Translations under genes and position numbers: made by a program
The notes under the pieces: model-generated
What the model was told of the DNA's origin: nothing
The model's database searches: none
The model's input: the letters and a program-made list of their open reading frames with translations, nothing else
Part shown: positions 1 through 8,853 of the stretch, one piece after another
Layout of the letters: each line of letters begins with the position of its first letter
Position numbering within the stretch: the first letter of the stretch is position 1
Virus record (IMG/VR): IMGVR_UViG_3300043219_000036
Location: 1 to 33,261 of that record
DNA: 33,261 nt
From: a virus
Reading direction: 5' to 3' (one strand)

Positions 1-1961
1 GTTTGATTTAGTTGTGTATAATCAGTTATTCCACTTGATCCCCCACCTATGCCAGCGACATTATTAGGAACTGTTCCCCTTAAATCTTGGTATCCTGTAC
101 CTAGATTAAATGTATAATTTGTACCACTGCGTCTTATTATAAACTTCCCTATTAATATCCCCTTACTAATGAAGTTGTCAGGAATGCTAAAATCAGCATA
201 TCCATTATCATCATCTATCGCTCCCTGTTCTGTCTGATACCCGTCTCTTGGTATGTTTAATACCAAAAGTGAAGTCTCATCTTCTTTATTACCAATTAAC
301 CAAACTACAAACGGAGTCCACTGGTTATTCCATGTAGAGCCATCTGAATATTTCGTTAAATAACCAACATTTAAAACGGGTCTAAATGGGTAATCGGGGT
401 CATTTTTAACAAGCATATAATCACCAAGCGACATATCAAGTGCTGGAATTGTTTGTTTATGGAATTGTCTCATTTTACCCCCTGTTGTAGCCCATTGTAA
501 TGAAGATGCACCTACAGTCAATGTTGCCGCTAATCCTGTTCTAGCCCATCCAGCATTTTGCGCCCTTATCCAATCGGCAATATGAACTATATGACCGTTA
601 TCGTCATCTGTTTTGAAATGATTATTAATGTTTTGATTGCCATAAGCCCCAGCAATGAGATCAGTATTTGTTTCGTCAGATAAATTAATTTCTGCCACCT
701 GTGCAAATTCATTTTCTGGGAATCCACTAGTATTCACAGTTAATAGCTTAGTGTCCTTATCTATATAAATAAAATTATCTTGCAGTACGCCCGATATTCC
801 GGCAGTTCCAGCAGTTAAACTAATCGTGTCAGGAACGGCAAAATCAAACCACCCACTACTAAACACTAATGTCAAATTATCTGCTCCCGTAGGATTAGTA
901 ATTACACCTTTTATTACACCGCCCTCTACGAATGTTCTAAAGTCAAATGTTTCTCTGATTGACCCGTCAAAAGCATCTCTAATAGAATTATAGAAGTTAA
1001 CACCATCTGATCTGAATTGAATAATTCCATCTGTTACACCTACTTTCACCACTGCACCGATTGGATAAGTGTATTTAGGAAACTCAGGCTTTGTGTTGGT
1101 CAGTAGTCCCAATGTATCTACATAAATCGGGCCTAGTGACAACCCCCCTGTATTCACATCGTTTACCCGTCCAACTAACTCAACCGCTAATCCGTCTGTG
1201 TTATTTAAAATATCTTCAGTGGCTATTAATAAGGCTGTATATCTTTCTGTATCGGTAGCTAATCCTACCGTAATTCTATTGTTAAAAACAGCTTGTCCGA
1301 ATAATACACGCCCGTTAATTATAGTTGATCCCGTGTTGTTGTGTACTGGTATTTGAGTTTCTTGACCTATTTGCAATATAACTCCATTGCCTAAATCAAG
1401 TGAGGCCGTTCTATTTGGATCATCCCAATACAGAGTGCCTTTTACTTCGTCTCCGGTCTCGGTGTAAGTAGTATCTAATACTAATCGTTTAAATGGTGAA
1501 TTATATTCTATACCGTGAGAATATTGAATAGTCATATCAAGACCATAACCGTATTGAAGTGCGTCAGGTTCTAACTGTTCAAAATTACCAGTAGGTAAAG
1601 ATGGTGATTCTCCATTATTGGCTGATAAATAAACGGTTCCCACCTCTCCTTGAAACGGTGCGTAATTTGCATCGAATATATCCACCACTATTAAAGTAGG
1701 TGCGATTGTTGTGTCAATTATTTCATATCTTAACCCTCTTTTGTCTTGTAAATAATTCCCATATCTCAAAGGAAAAGTTCCGGGGTCGTCGTCAATTGGA
1801 GCAACTACCACCGAAAAGGTATCTTCGCCTAAAAACTGAACATTATTTACGAAAGTTTTCCATGCTACTATCGGTTTGTATTTATCCCAGTCAATAGAAT
1901 CCTGCTGTGAATATCCTAAAACTGATATAAATAAAAATAGTAATATTGTTAATTTTTTCAT
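1..1961 (-). CDS. Tail fibre / receptor-binding-type protein with N-terminal signal peptide (3' end outside window)
   Basis: The frame is open from the ATG at 1961 through the left edge of the window, giving at least 653 residues. The ATG overlaps the stop of the upstream tail gene (ATGA at 1958-1961), which supports this start. Residues 1-19 look like a signal peptide: two Lys, a hydrophobic run, then a GYSQQ cleavage-like site typical of Bacteroidota. The body is rich in Gly, Asn, Thr and Asp, with beta-type repeats and phrases such as NNTGSTIINGRVLF and GITDYTQLNQ that are common in phage fibre and collar proteins. Its place last in the tail block behind the tape measure and tip genes fits a host-contact fibre. 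The fibre role is inferred from context and composition; the C-terminal domain is not visible. Confidence 0.7.
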   Translation of the reverse strand, partial: MKKLTILLFLFISVLGYSQQDSIDWDKYKPIVAWKTFVNNVQFLGEDTFSVVVAPIDDDPGTFPLRYGNYLQDKRGLRYEIIDTTIAPTLIVVDIFDANYAPFQGEVGTVYLSANNGESPSLPTGNFEQLEPDALQYGYGLDMTIQYSHGIEYNSPFKRLVLDTTYTETGDEVKGTLYWDDPNRTASLDLGNGVILQIGQETQIPVHNNTGSTIINGRVLFGQAVFNNRITVGLATDTERYTALLIATEDILNNTDGLAVELVGRVNDVNTGGLSLGPIYVDTLGLLTNTKPEFPKYTYPIGAVVKVGVTDGIIQFRSDGVNFYNSIRDAFDGSIRETFDFRTFVEGGVIKGVITNPTGADNLTLVFSSGWFDFAVPDTISLTAGTAGISGVLQDNFIYIDKDTKLLTVNTSGFPENEFAQVAEINLSDETNTDLIAGAYGNQNINNHFKTDDDNGHIVHIADWIRAQNAGWARTGLAATLTVGASSLQWATTGGKMRQFHKQTIPALDMSLGDYMLVKNDPDYPFRPVLNVGYLTKYSDGSTWNNQWTPFVVWLIGNKEDETSLLVLNIPRDGYQTEQGAIDDDNGYADFSIPDNFISKGILIGKFIIRRSGTNYTFNLGTGYQDLRGTVPNNVAGIGGGSSGITDYTQLNQ

Positions 1962-2629
1962 GCCAGAATTATATAAAGTTTTAATATAGACTGTGTGTAT
2001 CGTGTTGAAATCGTTTCTACCCTAAAATTATTATCATCTAAATTTGTATATCCCTGAAAAGCATCTACAAACGGTCTTAGGAATTTATATTCTGTTCCTG
2101 ATAGATTGTAAGAAACTGTAACATCTGCACCGTATCTTCCAAGATTGTGTTCTATTAAAAGATTGCCACTCGAAGCAGTTAAAACCCACCCAACAGGGTA
2201 GTCAGTCCCTTCAACTGCCGCCGCAATACTTCCGGCTAATGTTCCGTTAATTGGAAGTGAGATTGAGAAAACTGATTTAACTGCGTCCGCTAATAGTGCG
2301 TAACGATCATCTAAATTAACGGTAAAATCTAAATCAACACCTTTAAAAAAGTTCAAGTTTCCGGTTGTGTCGTCCCATACTACTGAGTCCCATCCACCTG
2401 CATCGGTAGGAGAATAAGATAAGAATATCCCATCAGTCCAAGTAATGCCAAAGTCAGCAGAAAGCCTCATATATAGATCACCGCTTACCCACGGATAATG
2501 CCACAGAGTCGCGTTATCTATACTGAAATTAATATCTAGACCAAGTTTATTAATCTGTGTTACTAATTCATTTATAATGTTCCTTGACACTAATCCAGTA
2601 TCTCCGTTTTGTATGTTATTTATTGCCAT
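1958..2629 (-). CDS. Tail tip / baseplate-associated protein, 223 aa
   Basis: This 223-residue protein lies between the large tail-tip protein and the fibre and is coupled to the fibre by an ATGA overlap. It begins with a short helix-forming stretch (about residues 1-30, NNIQNGDTGLVSRNIINELV), a style seen at the attachment end of many phage tail accessory proteins. A beta-rich body with many aromatic residues (WHYPWVSGDLYMRL, WDSVVWDD) follows. The last 80 residues (IEHNLGRYGADVTVSYN) resemble a C-terminal beta-sandwich. No enzymatic motif is seen. The gene order suggests it links the tip to the fibre, or forms an upper baseplate part. This is inference from position; I recognise no precise family. 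Confidence 0.6.
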   Translation of the reverse strand: MAINNIQNGDTGLVSRNIINELVTQINKLGLDINFSIDNATLWHYPWVSGDLYMRLSADFGITWTDGIFLSYSPTDAGGWDSVVWDDTTGNLNFFKGVDLDFTVNLDDRYALLADAVKSVFSISLPINGTLAGSIAAAVEGTDYPVGWVLTASSGNLLIEHNLGRYGADVTVSYNLSGTEYKFLRPFVDAFQGYTNLDDNNFRVETISTRYTQSILKLYIILA

Positions 2630-2632
2630 GTC

Positions 2633-4834
2633 TTATATTGTTACGTTTACTGTAAATTTTGTATTCACTCCTGAAGCTATTGCCTCAAAGGTATTAGAAT
2701 ATGACACTGTTTGTGTTCCTGAGACTACATAAATTGGAAAATCAGTTCCAAAAATATAAGGGACTGTTGTTATTGGCGTAAATGCGTCGTTCATCGAGTC
2801 CGGAGCTGAAGGTAATACAGTTATTGTATCTCCAAATCCTAAATATACTGAAATATCGTGTACTCCTATTCCTGACAACTCAATAGTATCTTCTACTTGT
2901 GCTGAATCTACCCATTGTCCATTATCGTCCCAATCATTGACATCATTCCACAAGCCCGAAGGTTCGCCCAGTATCCATCCAGATACATTTGAATTTCCTA
3001 TCTGAATAAAAGTTCCATTGAAAATACACTTCTCCATGTCGTGATTTCCATTACACACAAGGTATTTATTATTATTTACCTCATAATCTATAATCGTACT
3101 ATCTGGCTTAATGTCTTTGGTTAATATTGATCCGGTTATTGCCCATTGAGGGAGATTGACCTTCCCGCTTTTAGCCGCTGCAACTACTTTATGTAAGTTT
3201 GTTTTGTTCGCATAATTCACAGGAAGTTTCGACCAGTTGGTGGTTACTTCGCTTTTATCTGTTGCTAAGAATAATCCACCTGTATAGATATGCTGTTCGT
3301 TTAATTCTCCGTTGTATGGCTGAACACCTGTATTTATTAGATCAGGAAAATCACCTGTCAATAATTCCAAATCATCAGGGACATATGTATTATTTCCAAC
3401 CTGTATTAAATCAACTATTGGCTCGTCTGGATATGCGCCAAATTGCTCCGGGGATAAAGGAATTATTTGAGGGAATGTTAATTGGAGTTGAAAACTATCA
3501 AGTATTAAAAAAGACCCAAACGCGCTATAAACATAAACCTCTAGTCCTCCGTCTTCAGGAATAACTAAAGTGTTTGGTATCTCATAATCTATATAAACAG
3601 AATTAGAAGCTAATTTAACATCTATGCTCTGAAAATTTATAAACACCTCAGTCGCCGACCATGTGCCATCAGTTGTCAAATACTTATCACCACCGCCGGA
3701 AGTGTTCACTATCTTAGCCCAAAACTGAGAGGACACTAATAGGTCGTCATCTGTTAGTTTATTGAGTTTGAAAGATAAGTTTAATTTTAAACCGTGCTTA
3801 TTCCCTTCTATGTTATTTATTGTTTGTAAAATATAATTAGTTGGCTGATTGATTGTGCTGTACCCTAAAAATCTAGCCGACACTTTGCCATTAGAGCTAT
3901 ACCGATCAATTACGCCCGTTCCTGATTGACTCCAATTATCCGGCAAGTAATCCAATCCATTCTGAGACCAATCATCAAACTCATAATTCAATAGAGCCGA
4001 TCCTTTAAATATGAAGTCCCTTATTATAGTTTGTTCTTTCCATGCCGGGAGTACGTTTAGAGTCTGGTCTGAATTAGCAAACTTATCATTATTTGGCAGT
4101 CCTATAAAAAGCTCAGTGTTTTTTGTTATTTCCTCCTTTGGGGAAAGTAAATTATACTTAGTCATAAATATGGTAGATTCAAATTCCACTATATTAACGA
4201 ACCACCATAACCCCTCTGATTGGTAAATCCTAGCACCCCACCTATTCAATTGATCTTGTAAAACCTCATCACAATTTAAACCCTCGTATCGTTTACAGTC
4301 TGTAAATGTTTGAATCATCGGAGAGTCAGTAGTTACCTGATTCTCTTCAAATATATTTATTCCGAAATAAATTGTCGGAGTACCTATCTTCCTTATAACT
4401 TCAATTAAAACCTCCCTGTCTGTCTTTACTCCTGTTAATTCAAAAGGATGAGAACTTAATTCTCCTAGTCCGTCCCTGGCGGTTATTGTGGTTGCATATG
4501 GTGTGCCGTTGTATGGCTCTGTGAAGTTTTCAGGTATCACCCAACCCACCCAATCTAAAACAGCATCAATATAAACCTGTAATTTGTATTTCCTTGAATC
4601 ACCTGTGAATAAATCTATGTATTGAAAATCTGATTGTGTTAATATGCCTACGCTTATTTGGCTACCTAATTTAGAAACGAATAAATCTTGGTCGTCTCCA
4701 TTTATGTTTTTAGTTAATCCGGCAAGTATTACAGGAATTTCCGCACCTGAATAATTGTTTTCAGATATATCAACTTTAACCGTTCTCCCGAAATGGTCTA
4801 TTAATGTCCCTGTATATTTTACGCCGTATGCCAT
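2633..4834 (-). CDS. Large tail-tip / distal tail hub protein, 733 aa
   Basis: This 733-residue protein is encoded immediately after the tape measure and shares a TAATG junction with it (stop and start overlap at 4834). The first 140 residues are strongly beta and resemble a Dit/hub-type domain: it opens with a tail-associated segment (YTGTLIDHFGRTVKVDI) and includes WVGWVIPENFTEPYNGTPY. A middle part (about 180-230) with CDEVLQDQLNRWGARIY is a feature I have seen in Bacteroidota phage tip proteins. The C-terminal half is beta-sandwich-like. No peptidase or lysozyme motif was seen. Its role would be to close the tail tube and carry the fibres. The family assignment rests on gene order and general character. 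Confidence 0.65.
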   Translation of the reverse strand: MAYGVKYTGTLIDHFGRTVKVDISENNYSGAEIPVILAGLTKNINGDDQDLFVSKLGSQISVGILTQSDFQYIDLFTGDSRKYKLQVYIDAVLDWVGWVIPENFTEPYNGTPYATTITARDGLGELSSHPFELTGVKTDREVLIEVIRKIGTPTIYFGINIFEENQVTTDSPMIQTFTDCKRYEGLNCDEVLQDQLNRWGARIYQSEGLWWFVNIVEFESTIFMTKYNLLSPKEEITKNTELFIGLPNNDKFANSDQTLNVLPAWKEQTIIRDFIFKGSALLNYEFDDWSQNGLDYLPDNWSQSGTGVIDRYSSNGKVSARFLGYSTINQPTNYILQTINNIEGNKHGLKLNLSFKLNKLTDDDLLVSSQFWAKIVNTSGGGDKYLTTDGTWSATEVFINFQSIDVKLASNSVYIDYEIPNTLVIPEDGGLEVYVYSAFGSFLILDSFQLQLTFPQIIPLSPEQFGAYPDEPIVDLIQVGNNTYVPDDLELLTGDFPDLINTGVQPYNGELNEQHIYTGGLFLATDKSEVTTNWSKLPVNYANKTNLHKVVAAAKSGKVNLPQWAITGSILTKDIKPDSTIIDYEVNNNKYLVCNGNHDMEKCIFNGTFIQIGNSNVSGWILGEPSGLWNDVNDWDDNGQWVDSAQVEDTIELSGIGVHDISVYLGFGDTITVLPSAPDSMNDAFTPITTVPYIFGTDFPIYVVSGTQTVSYSNTFEAIASGVNTKFTVNVTI

Positions 4835-6555
4835 TAAATTCTTCCTTGATTAGTATTGAATTTTTTTAATACAATGTTAATTTGATTCCCGGTAATACTA
4901 GTAACTAATTCCCGATCTTGTGCGTTTGTGTTGATTACATTAAAGGTTTGTGCATTTGCACCGCCTCCGGTTGATAAATTGCCTTTCGACACCCTAGAGC
5001 CTACCCCACTTATTGCGCCTCCAATGGCTACCAAAGCGACACCCGCCGCAATTGCTAACCCTGCTCCGATGGGTCCCAATCCTAGCGAAGTCCAAAACGC
5101 CTCTTGTGCTATTCCGTAAGCGATTAACATCTTACCGAACTCACCAAGAAAACCGCCTATTGTTTTTAATAATCTGGCCCCTAATTCCTCGATGTTGAAA
5201 TCACCCGCAAAAATAGCCTCCATAGCCGCGCCAAATTCATCAGCAATAGAAAGTATGCCGTCAATTATTAAATTGTCTAAGTCTTCGCCTAATTGCCTCC
5301 AATCAGATAAATAGTCTGCTGTAAACGCATCCAATTGTTCACTCATCCGATTAAAGAATGATTCCATGTTTGCCAATCCTGATTCTGGATCAAATGGCAA
5401 TCCTATCTGCGGAACGTCTCCACGCGTTGCCATAGTCTCAGGCGTTGCACCTCTCGCTGATCTTAATGTGGTAAGTGATTTAATTAGTTCTTCATTGGCT
5501 TTTATCTGAGCTAGTGTTTTTTGAATCTCTGTACCTTGCTCTACGTTGTATAATTCTAGGGACTCTTTTAAATCGTCTGTTTCGGCTTTTAATTCGCCAA
5601 TGGTTTTTACGTGTAATGATTGTGCTATCAATAAATCCTGCTCTGCTGCTATTTGATTTCTTGATGAATTATCATCAATAGCCGCCTGTTCTTTTTGTTG
5701 TTTAGCTAACTTCTTTTCAGCCTCCTCCCTTGCTTTGACTTGTTTTACTATCTGTTCGGCTCTTTTGTCAAAAAGCTCAAACGCAATTGCCCACTTCTCT
5801 AATGTAGTTGCGTAATCAGAAGTCCAAACAACCATTATGTCACTAGTCTTTTGCAAGCTGTCTCCAATAGTTTCTATTAATGTTTTATTTTCAGATAGTT
5901 TTAGTTTAAGGTTATCCCAATTAGCGGTAAGAGTTGCCACCTTAATAGCATTAGTATCTATTATCTTTCCACTCTCTGCCATTGACTCAGCGGCTATCCT
6001 TCCAACTGCTGCTGCAATATCTGAAACTTTAGCAGACTCAAACCCGACCCCTTCTAATTGTTTCCGTAGTTCAATCGCTGAAATTCCTAAGTTGTCAAGG
6101 ATTAAAGGAGACTTTCTACCGATACCTGTTACAATTGAGTTAACAAGGAAATCTACTGACTCCCCCGTTTCTTGTGCGCGTTTAGTTGCAAACTCAAATA
6201 AATTAGCCAAGTCCTCTATCGGCAGCCCTAAATTCTTGGCACTTACCGCACGTTTCATTAATTCTAATTCACCAACAGTTCCGGCGGTTGCTTCCTGTAA
6301 ATCCTTTAACGTATTATCAGAAGCCATGCGATTAAACGCATCCCTTACACCTTCAGCGACACCTCCAATCATCACAAGCTCTTTACCAAAAGCAACGATC
6401 TGAGTAACGGCAAAAGCACCTGCGATCAAACCCCCAATCTTCTTTAAACCATTACCAAAGACATTGGTTTTCTTTTGCGCCTTGTCAATACCCTTATTGA
6501 AAGATGTTGAGTTGAGTCCTAATTTTACAAATAAGTCTGATAATTTGCTAGCCAT
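4834..6555 (-). CDS. Tail tape measure protein, 573 aa
   Basis: The start MASKLSDLFVKLGLNSTSF followed by a KGIDKAQKK helix is the typical beginning of phage tape measure proteins. The protein is mostly helical, with a charged coiled-coil stretch (about 265-370) and a hydrophobic glycine/alanine-rich segment (about 470-520) of the kind that becomes membrane-active at DNA injection. The tape measure sets tail length and is packed inside the tail tube. At 573 residues it is short for the family, predicting a tail below about 100 nm if the usual proportionality of roughly 1.5 Angstrom per residue holds. The gene lies directly after the frameshifted chaperone pair, the classical siphovirus order. 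Its start overlaps the end of the upstream chaperone reading frame by 8 nt. Confidence 0.92.
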   Translation of the reverse strand: MASKLSDLFVKLGLNSTSFNKGIDKAQKKTNVFGNGLKKIGGLIAGAFAVTQIVAFGKELVMIGGVAEGVRDAFNRMASDNTLKDLQEATAGTVGELELMKRAVSAKNLGLPIEDLANLFEFATKRAQETGESVDFLVNSIVTGIGRKSPLILDNLGISAIELRKQLEGVGFESAKVSDIAAAVGRIAAESMAESGKIIDTNAIKVATLTANWDNLKLKLSENKTLIETIGDSLQKTSDIMVVWTSDYATTLEKWAIAFELFDKRAEQIVKQVKAREEAEKKLAKQQKEQAAIDDNSSRNQIAAEQDLLIAQSLHVKTIGELKAETDDLKESLELYNVEQGTEIQKTLAQIKANEELIKSLTTLRSARGATPETMATRGDVPQIGLPFDPESGLANMESFFNRMSEQLDAFTADYLSDWRQLGEDLDNLIIDGILSIADEFGAAMEAIFAGDFNIEELGARLLKTIGGFLGEFGKMLIAYGIAQEAFWTSLGLGPIGAGLAIAAGVALVAIGGAISGVGSRVSKGNLSTGGGANAQTFNVINTNAQDRELVTSITGNQINIVLKKFNTNQGRI

Positions 6556-6829
6556 TCTTTCCTATTTTACCGATGTTCTTATAATACTCTAATCTGTCGT
6601 CTATGCTCACAACATCTATATAATCAATATCTAAAGGCCATACGTCTTTAGGCTCTTTGGCTGCGTGTCCTCTTTTCCGGTTTAAGTTTGCCGTAAGCGT
6701 GACTATATTCCTATGGTCTGAACTTACTAAATCCCTTCTAACCGCAAAACCCCTGATAATTGCACTTAGTTCGCCGTTCGTCAGCTTCCAGAAATCGTAT
6801 GGATTGATTTGCAGTTCACCAAGAGCCAT
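6548..6829 (-). CDS. Tail assembly chaperone, T-type C-terminal part (expected as -1 frameshift fusion)
   Basis: This 93-residue frame opens MALGELQINPYDFWKLTNGELSA, matching the conserved core of gpT-like chaperone extensions (a small residue-Leu-Gly-x-L, then P-x-x-F-W-x-L-T/M-x-x-E). The ATG at 6829 is probably not the main start. The frame is open upstream without a stop as far as the A9 slippery run in the preceding gene and lies in exactly the -1 frame relative to it. Ribosomes slipping at 6862-6870 would add 11 linking residues (SEPLTFSELYN) and this frame, giving a fusion of about 230 residues. The long form normally recruits tail tube subunits to the tape measure. Independent expression from the internal ATG cannot be excluded. 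Confidence 0.85.
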   Translation of the reverse strand: MALGELQINPYDFWKLTNGELSAIIRGFAVRRDLVSSDHRNIVTLTANLNRKRGHAAKEPKDVWPLDIDYIDVVSIDDRLEYYKNIGKIGKNG

Positions 6830-6849
6830 GTTGTATAATTCAGAGAACG

Positions 6850-7239
6850 TTAGCGGCTCGCTTTTTTTTTAGGCTTGCCGGGCATCTTCCTATATCCTAA
6901 CTGTTCGGAATCCATGTAACAATCAACTATCTTTTGCGTTGCTTCATTCCCGGCTAATTCAAGCGCGCTATTCAACTCCTTTTTAGTGAAGTTGTTTTTA
7001 ATCCTGCGTTCCATGCAATAACTTTCAGCCCCGGCGAATATCTGTTCAGAAGCAATCTTTCCCTTTGGTGTTTCTTTTAGCCATTTTTGATGATCAGGTA
7101 AATCAATATCATTGTTCTTTAATAATCGAAACATAGATAGCTGATCAAACGAAAAGCCAATTGTTCTTTCGCGAGAAATATAAAATATACCCCACCTTAA
7201 CGGAAAGGGTAGTTTTATTTCAATCGTTCCATTTCGCAT
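6850..7239 (-). CDS. Tail assembly chaperone, G-type N-terminal part, 129 aa
   Basis: The gene lies between tail tube and tape measure, the conserved place of the chaperone pair. The protein is compact and helical, and its C-terminus is very basic (MPGKPKKKASR), encoded by the A9 slippery run. It starts at a TAATG overlap with the tail tube stop. The standard product stops at 129 residues. A -1 shift at codons 125-126 produces the longer fusion described at 6548-6829. The gpG/gpGT pair of lambda keeps the tape measure soluble and nucleates tube polymerisation; the same role is inferred here from gene order and the slip site, since sequence similarity among these chaperones is low. Confidence 0.8.
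   Translation of the reverse strand: MRNGTIEIKLPFPLRWGIFYISRERTIGFSFDQLSMFRLLKNNDIDLPDHQKWLKETPKGKIASEQIFAGAESYCMERRIKNNFTKKELNSALELAGNEATQKIVDCYMDSEQLGYRKMPGKPKKKASR
6861..6870 (-). promoter_or_regulatory. Programmed -1 ribosomal frameshift site (A9 run, A_AAA_AAA)
   Basis: On the minus strand the codons read CCT AAA AAA AAA GCG AGC CGC TAA. The run of nine A contains the slippery heptamer A AAA AAA in the correct phase. After a -1 slip the reading continues AGC GAG CCG CTA ACG TTC without a stop into the frame of the downstream gene. Location, direction and the joined protein all match tail-chaperone recoding. I did not find a convincing stem-loop just downstream, so the slip may rely on the long A run. 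Confidence 0.85.
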
Positions 7240-7667
7240 TATGAATTAACTGTTTTTACAATGTCACCATCAAATGTCAAATCACATGAATAAGTGATCC
7301 TGTCATTATCGGCATAATCTTCTGTGATATTACCGATCAATGCAGTACCAGCTATATTTATGTCACCTACTACCTCAGTGGTTCCATCAATTCCATAATT
7401 AGTAATTTCAATCGGTACTTTCGTTCCGGCTACTGCTGCATCGTGTAACGCTTCCCAGTTCTCAGCCGATGCCGCACCGTCTGTGTCGCCAATTGAACTA
7501 ACGGATAAAGTATCAGCCAAACGGCCATACTCGAAATTAGATGATCTCTTAGAAGCCTTTGAGCTTACTTCAATTAAATTAATTGCTGTTGCTAGGGATG
7601 TGCTTAATTCCCCAATCAATTCTTTTGTCTCGATTTTAATCTTAACACACGTTCCTACTTTTGCCAT
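7239..7667 (-). CDS. Major tail tube protein, 142 aa
   Basis: This small beta-rich protein starts MAKVGTCVKIKIE and has a central alternation of beta strands and Ser/Ala/Asp-rich loops (SIGDTDGAASAENWEALHDAAVAG). Its ending, ITYSCDLTFDGDIVK, is of the kind seen in TP901-1/lambda-V-type tail tube proteins. Such subunits form hexameric rings stacked around the tape measure. The length of 142 residues is normal for the family. It is followed by the chaperone pair through a TAATG junction and preceded by the tail terminator candidate, which is the canonical order. The identification rests on order plus fold-like features, with no diagnostic motif. Confidence 0.8.
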   Translation of the reverse strand: MAKVGTCVKIKIETKELIGELSTSLATAINLIEVSSKASKRSSNFEYGRLADTLSVSSIGDTDGAASAENWEALHDAAVAGTKVPIEITNYGIDGTTEVVGDINIAGTALIGNITEDYADNDRITYSCDLTFDGDIVKTVNS

Positions 7668-7677
7668 AACTTAAAAA

Positions 7678-8100
7678 TTAATTATTGTCTTCAATTTGAA
7701 AATTTACTCTTATTATTGTTGTGTCTACATCTTGACTATTCAATAAGTCTTCGGTTTCATCCGTACTAATTAAAGTCATAGACATTATTCCAAACCCTCC
7801 TGTTATCGTAAATGGTACACAGTTGTTAATTATCTCCTTGATTGAATTAACAGCCGTCCACATCGTTTCTTTTGTCGTTAAATCAGCAAATACAACTTCT
7901 ATGTCTAAATCGTAGCTGTACATGAACTGATTCTTTGGCCCGTCCTCTATATCGGTTATGTTAGTGATATAATAAAACGGATAGGTAATAGGATTACTAA
8001 AATCCCCTTTTGGAACTTTCGTGTATGGAGTTAGCCCTGTAGCCTTTGCGGCTATCGCGGTTATTAATCCTGTTACTAATGGCGTTCTACAATCTTTCAT
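7678..8100 (-). CDS. Tail completion / tail terminator-like protein, 140 aa
   Basis: The gene sits between the gp10-like neck protein and the tail tube, the usual place of the tail terminator (lambda gpU / DUF3168 type). The protein starts with a helix (TPLVTGLITAIAAKA), then YTKVPKG, and contains PFYYITNITDIEDGPKNQFMYSYDLDIEV. That matches the family pattern of a helix followed by strands with a central 'Y.Y.V..D' segment describing symmetrical dimer or hexamer surfaces. The role would be to cap the growing tube and join it to the head. The start overlaps the previous stop by 4 nt (ATGA). The family call is inferred from pattern and position. Confidence 0.65.
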   Translation of the reverse strand: MKDCRTPLVTGLITAIAAKATGLTPYTKVPKGDFSNPITYPFYYITNITDIEDGPKNQFMYSYDLDIEVVFADLTTKETMWTAVNSIKEIINNCVPFTITGGFGIMSMTLISTDETEDLLNSQDVDTTIIRVNFQIEDNN

Positions 8101-8540
8101 TTAATCTTTTTATTTGCTCGTCCCGGTATCTCTCTAAATCGTTTATTTACATCTACTGTTCTAGCCGCGTGTTCTAAGTAAGAATCTAACTTCTCAATTT
8201 TGTTTCCATAAATTACATTCGTTCCTACGGCTCCCTGTTGGTTCTTTAAGTTAACGCTTAAATCCCTATCGCTTGAACCGCCTTGAAAACTATATCCTCT
8301 TTTATTAGTTGCCCTATTGGCGAACTTTTGCTTTATCGTTTTAACAAATAAGGAGTTTCTTAATCTTGATGTTACAATATGCCCGTCTGACTTAATTTTC
8401 CTTTGTGCAATCAATTTAATATCAAACAGAATAGCCACAATAGCCTTAAACGTTTCCTCTGGATAGTGTTTCTCCATTAGTTTAAACCGCTTATTAAGCC
8501 GCTTATGTGATATAGGATCAAGACTAATTTGTACGCTCAT
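8097..8540 (-). CDS. HK97 gp10-like neck / tail-completion protein, 147 aa
   Basis: The N-terminal helices with a basic stretch (IAQRKIKSDGHIVTSRLRNSL) and the later phrase GAVGTNVIYGNKIEKLDSYLEHAAR are the recognisable pattern of HK97 gp10-family proteins. In that family a strand 'VGTnVeYA...E' is followed by a C-terminal helix. These proteins act in head-tail joining or early tail assembly. The length is typical. The gene lies between the head-tail adaptor (17 nt overlap) and the tail terminator candidate (4 nt overlap), the standard arrangement. The surface is Lys/Arg-rich, as is common here. Confidence 0.8.
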   Translation of the reverse strand: MSVQISLDPISHKRLNKRFKLMEKHYPEETFKAIVAILFDIKLIAQRKIKSDGHIVTSRLRNSLFVKTIKQKFANRATNKRGYSFQGGSSDRDLSVNLKNQQGAVGTNVIYGNKIEKLDSYLEHAARTVDVNKRFREIPGRANKKIK

Positions 8541-8853
8541 TAGCTAAAACTTTTACTATTCTTTTATTCTCGTCAATCTCTAAAATGCTTATTACTCTGA
8601 ACTTTCTCGTTTCATAAGTCAATTCAACCGCCTGTGTTATGTTCGTGCCTTGCTCGTATCTGAATGTAAACTCATAACTTGCTTGACCTAACTGTAATCC
8701 ATTCAAGAGGCTTTCGGACTGACTAAGTGGTTTCGCACCACACCAAGTACTAACCTCAGTCCCTACGCCTTTTGTACTGCCCCCTGTTGCCGTTGGTGTA
8801 CTGGCAGCAAATGTCGTGTATGTTATTCTTCTATTTAATCGTCCGATTTCCAT
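8524..8853 (-). CDS. Head-tail adaptor (SPP1 gp16-like), 109 aa
   Basis: This short beta-barrel-type protein starts MEIGRLNRRITYTTF, the family signature (I-G-x-L-x-x-R-I-x-x). It continues with EVSTWCGAKPLSQSE and FTFRYEQGTNITQAVELTYETRKFRVISI, which match the later strands of the phage head-tail adaptor family. The protein would form the dodecameric stopper or adaptor ring below the portal. The length of 109 residues is normal. The gene begins at the stop of the connector gene (1 nt overlap, 8853) and overlaps the gp10-like gene by 17 nt. Confidence 0.85.
   Translation of the reverse strand: MEIGRLNRRITYTTFAASTPTATGGSTKGVGTEVSTWCGAKPLSQSESLLNGLQLGQASYEFTFRYEQGTNITQAVELTYETRKFRVISILEIDENKRIVKVLANERTN

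Noticed and set aside
3199-3564. 121-codon plus-strand frame inside the tail-tip gene
   Set aside because: Lies wholly antisense to a long well-supported gene and has no family-like sequence.
5837-6403. 188-codon plus-strand frame opposite the tape measure gene
   Set aside because: Mirror frame of a clear tape measure gene; Ser/Leu/Ala/Ile-rich composition typical of antisense frames, no start signals.
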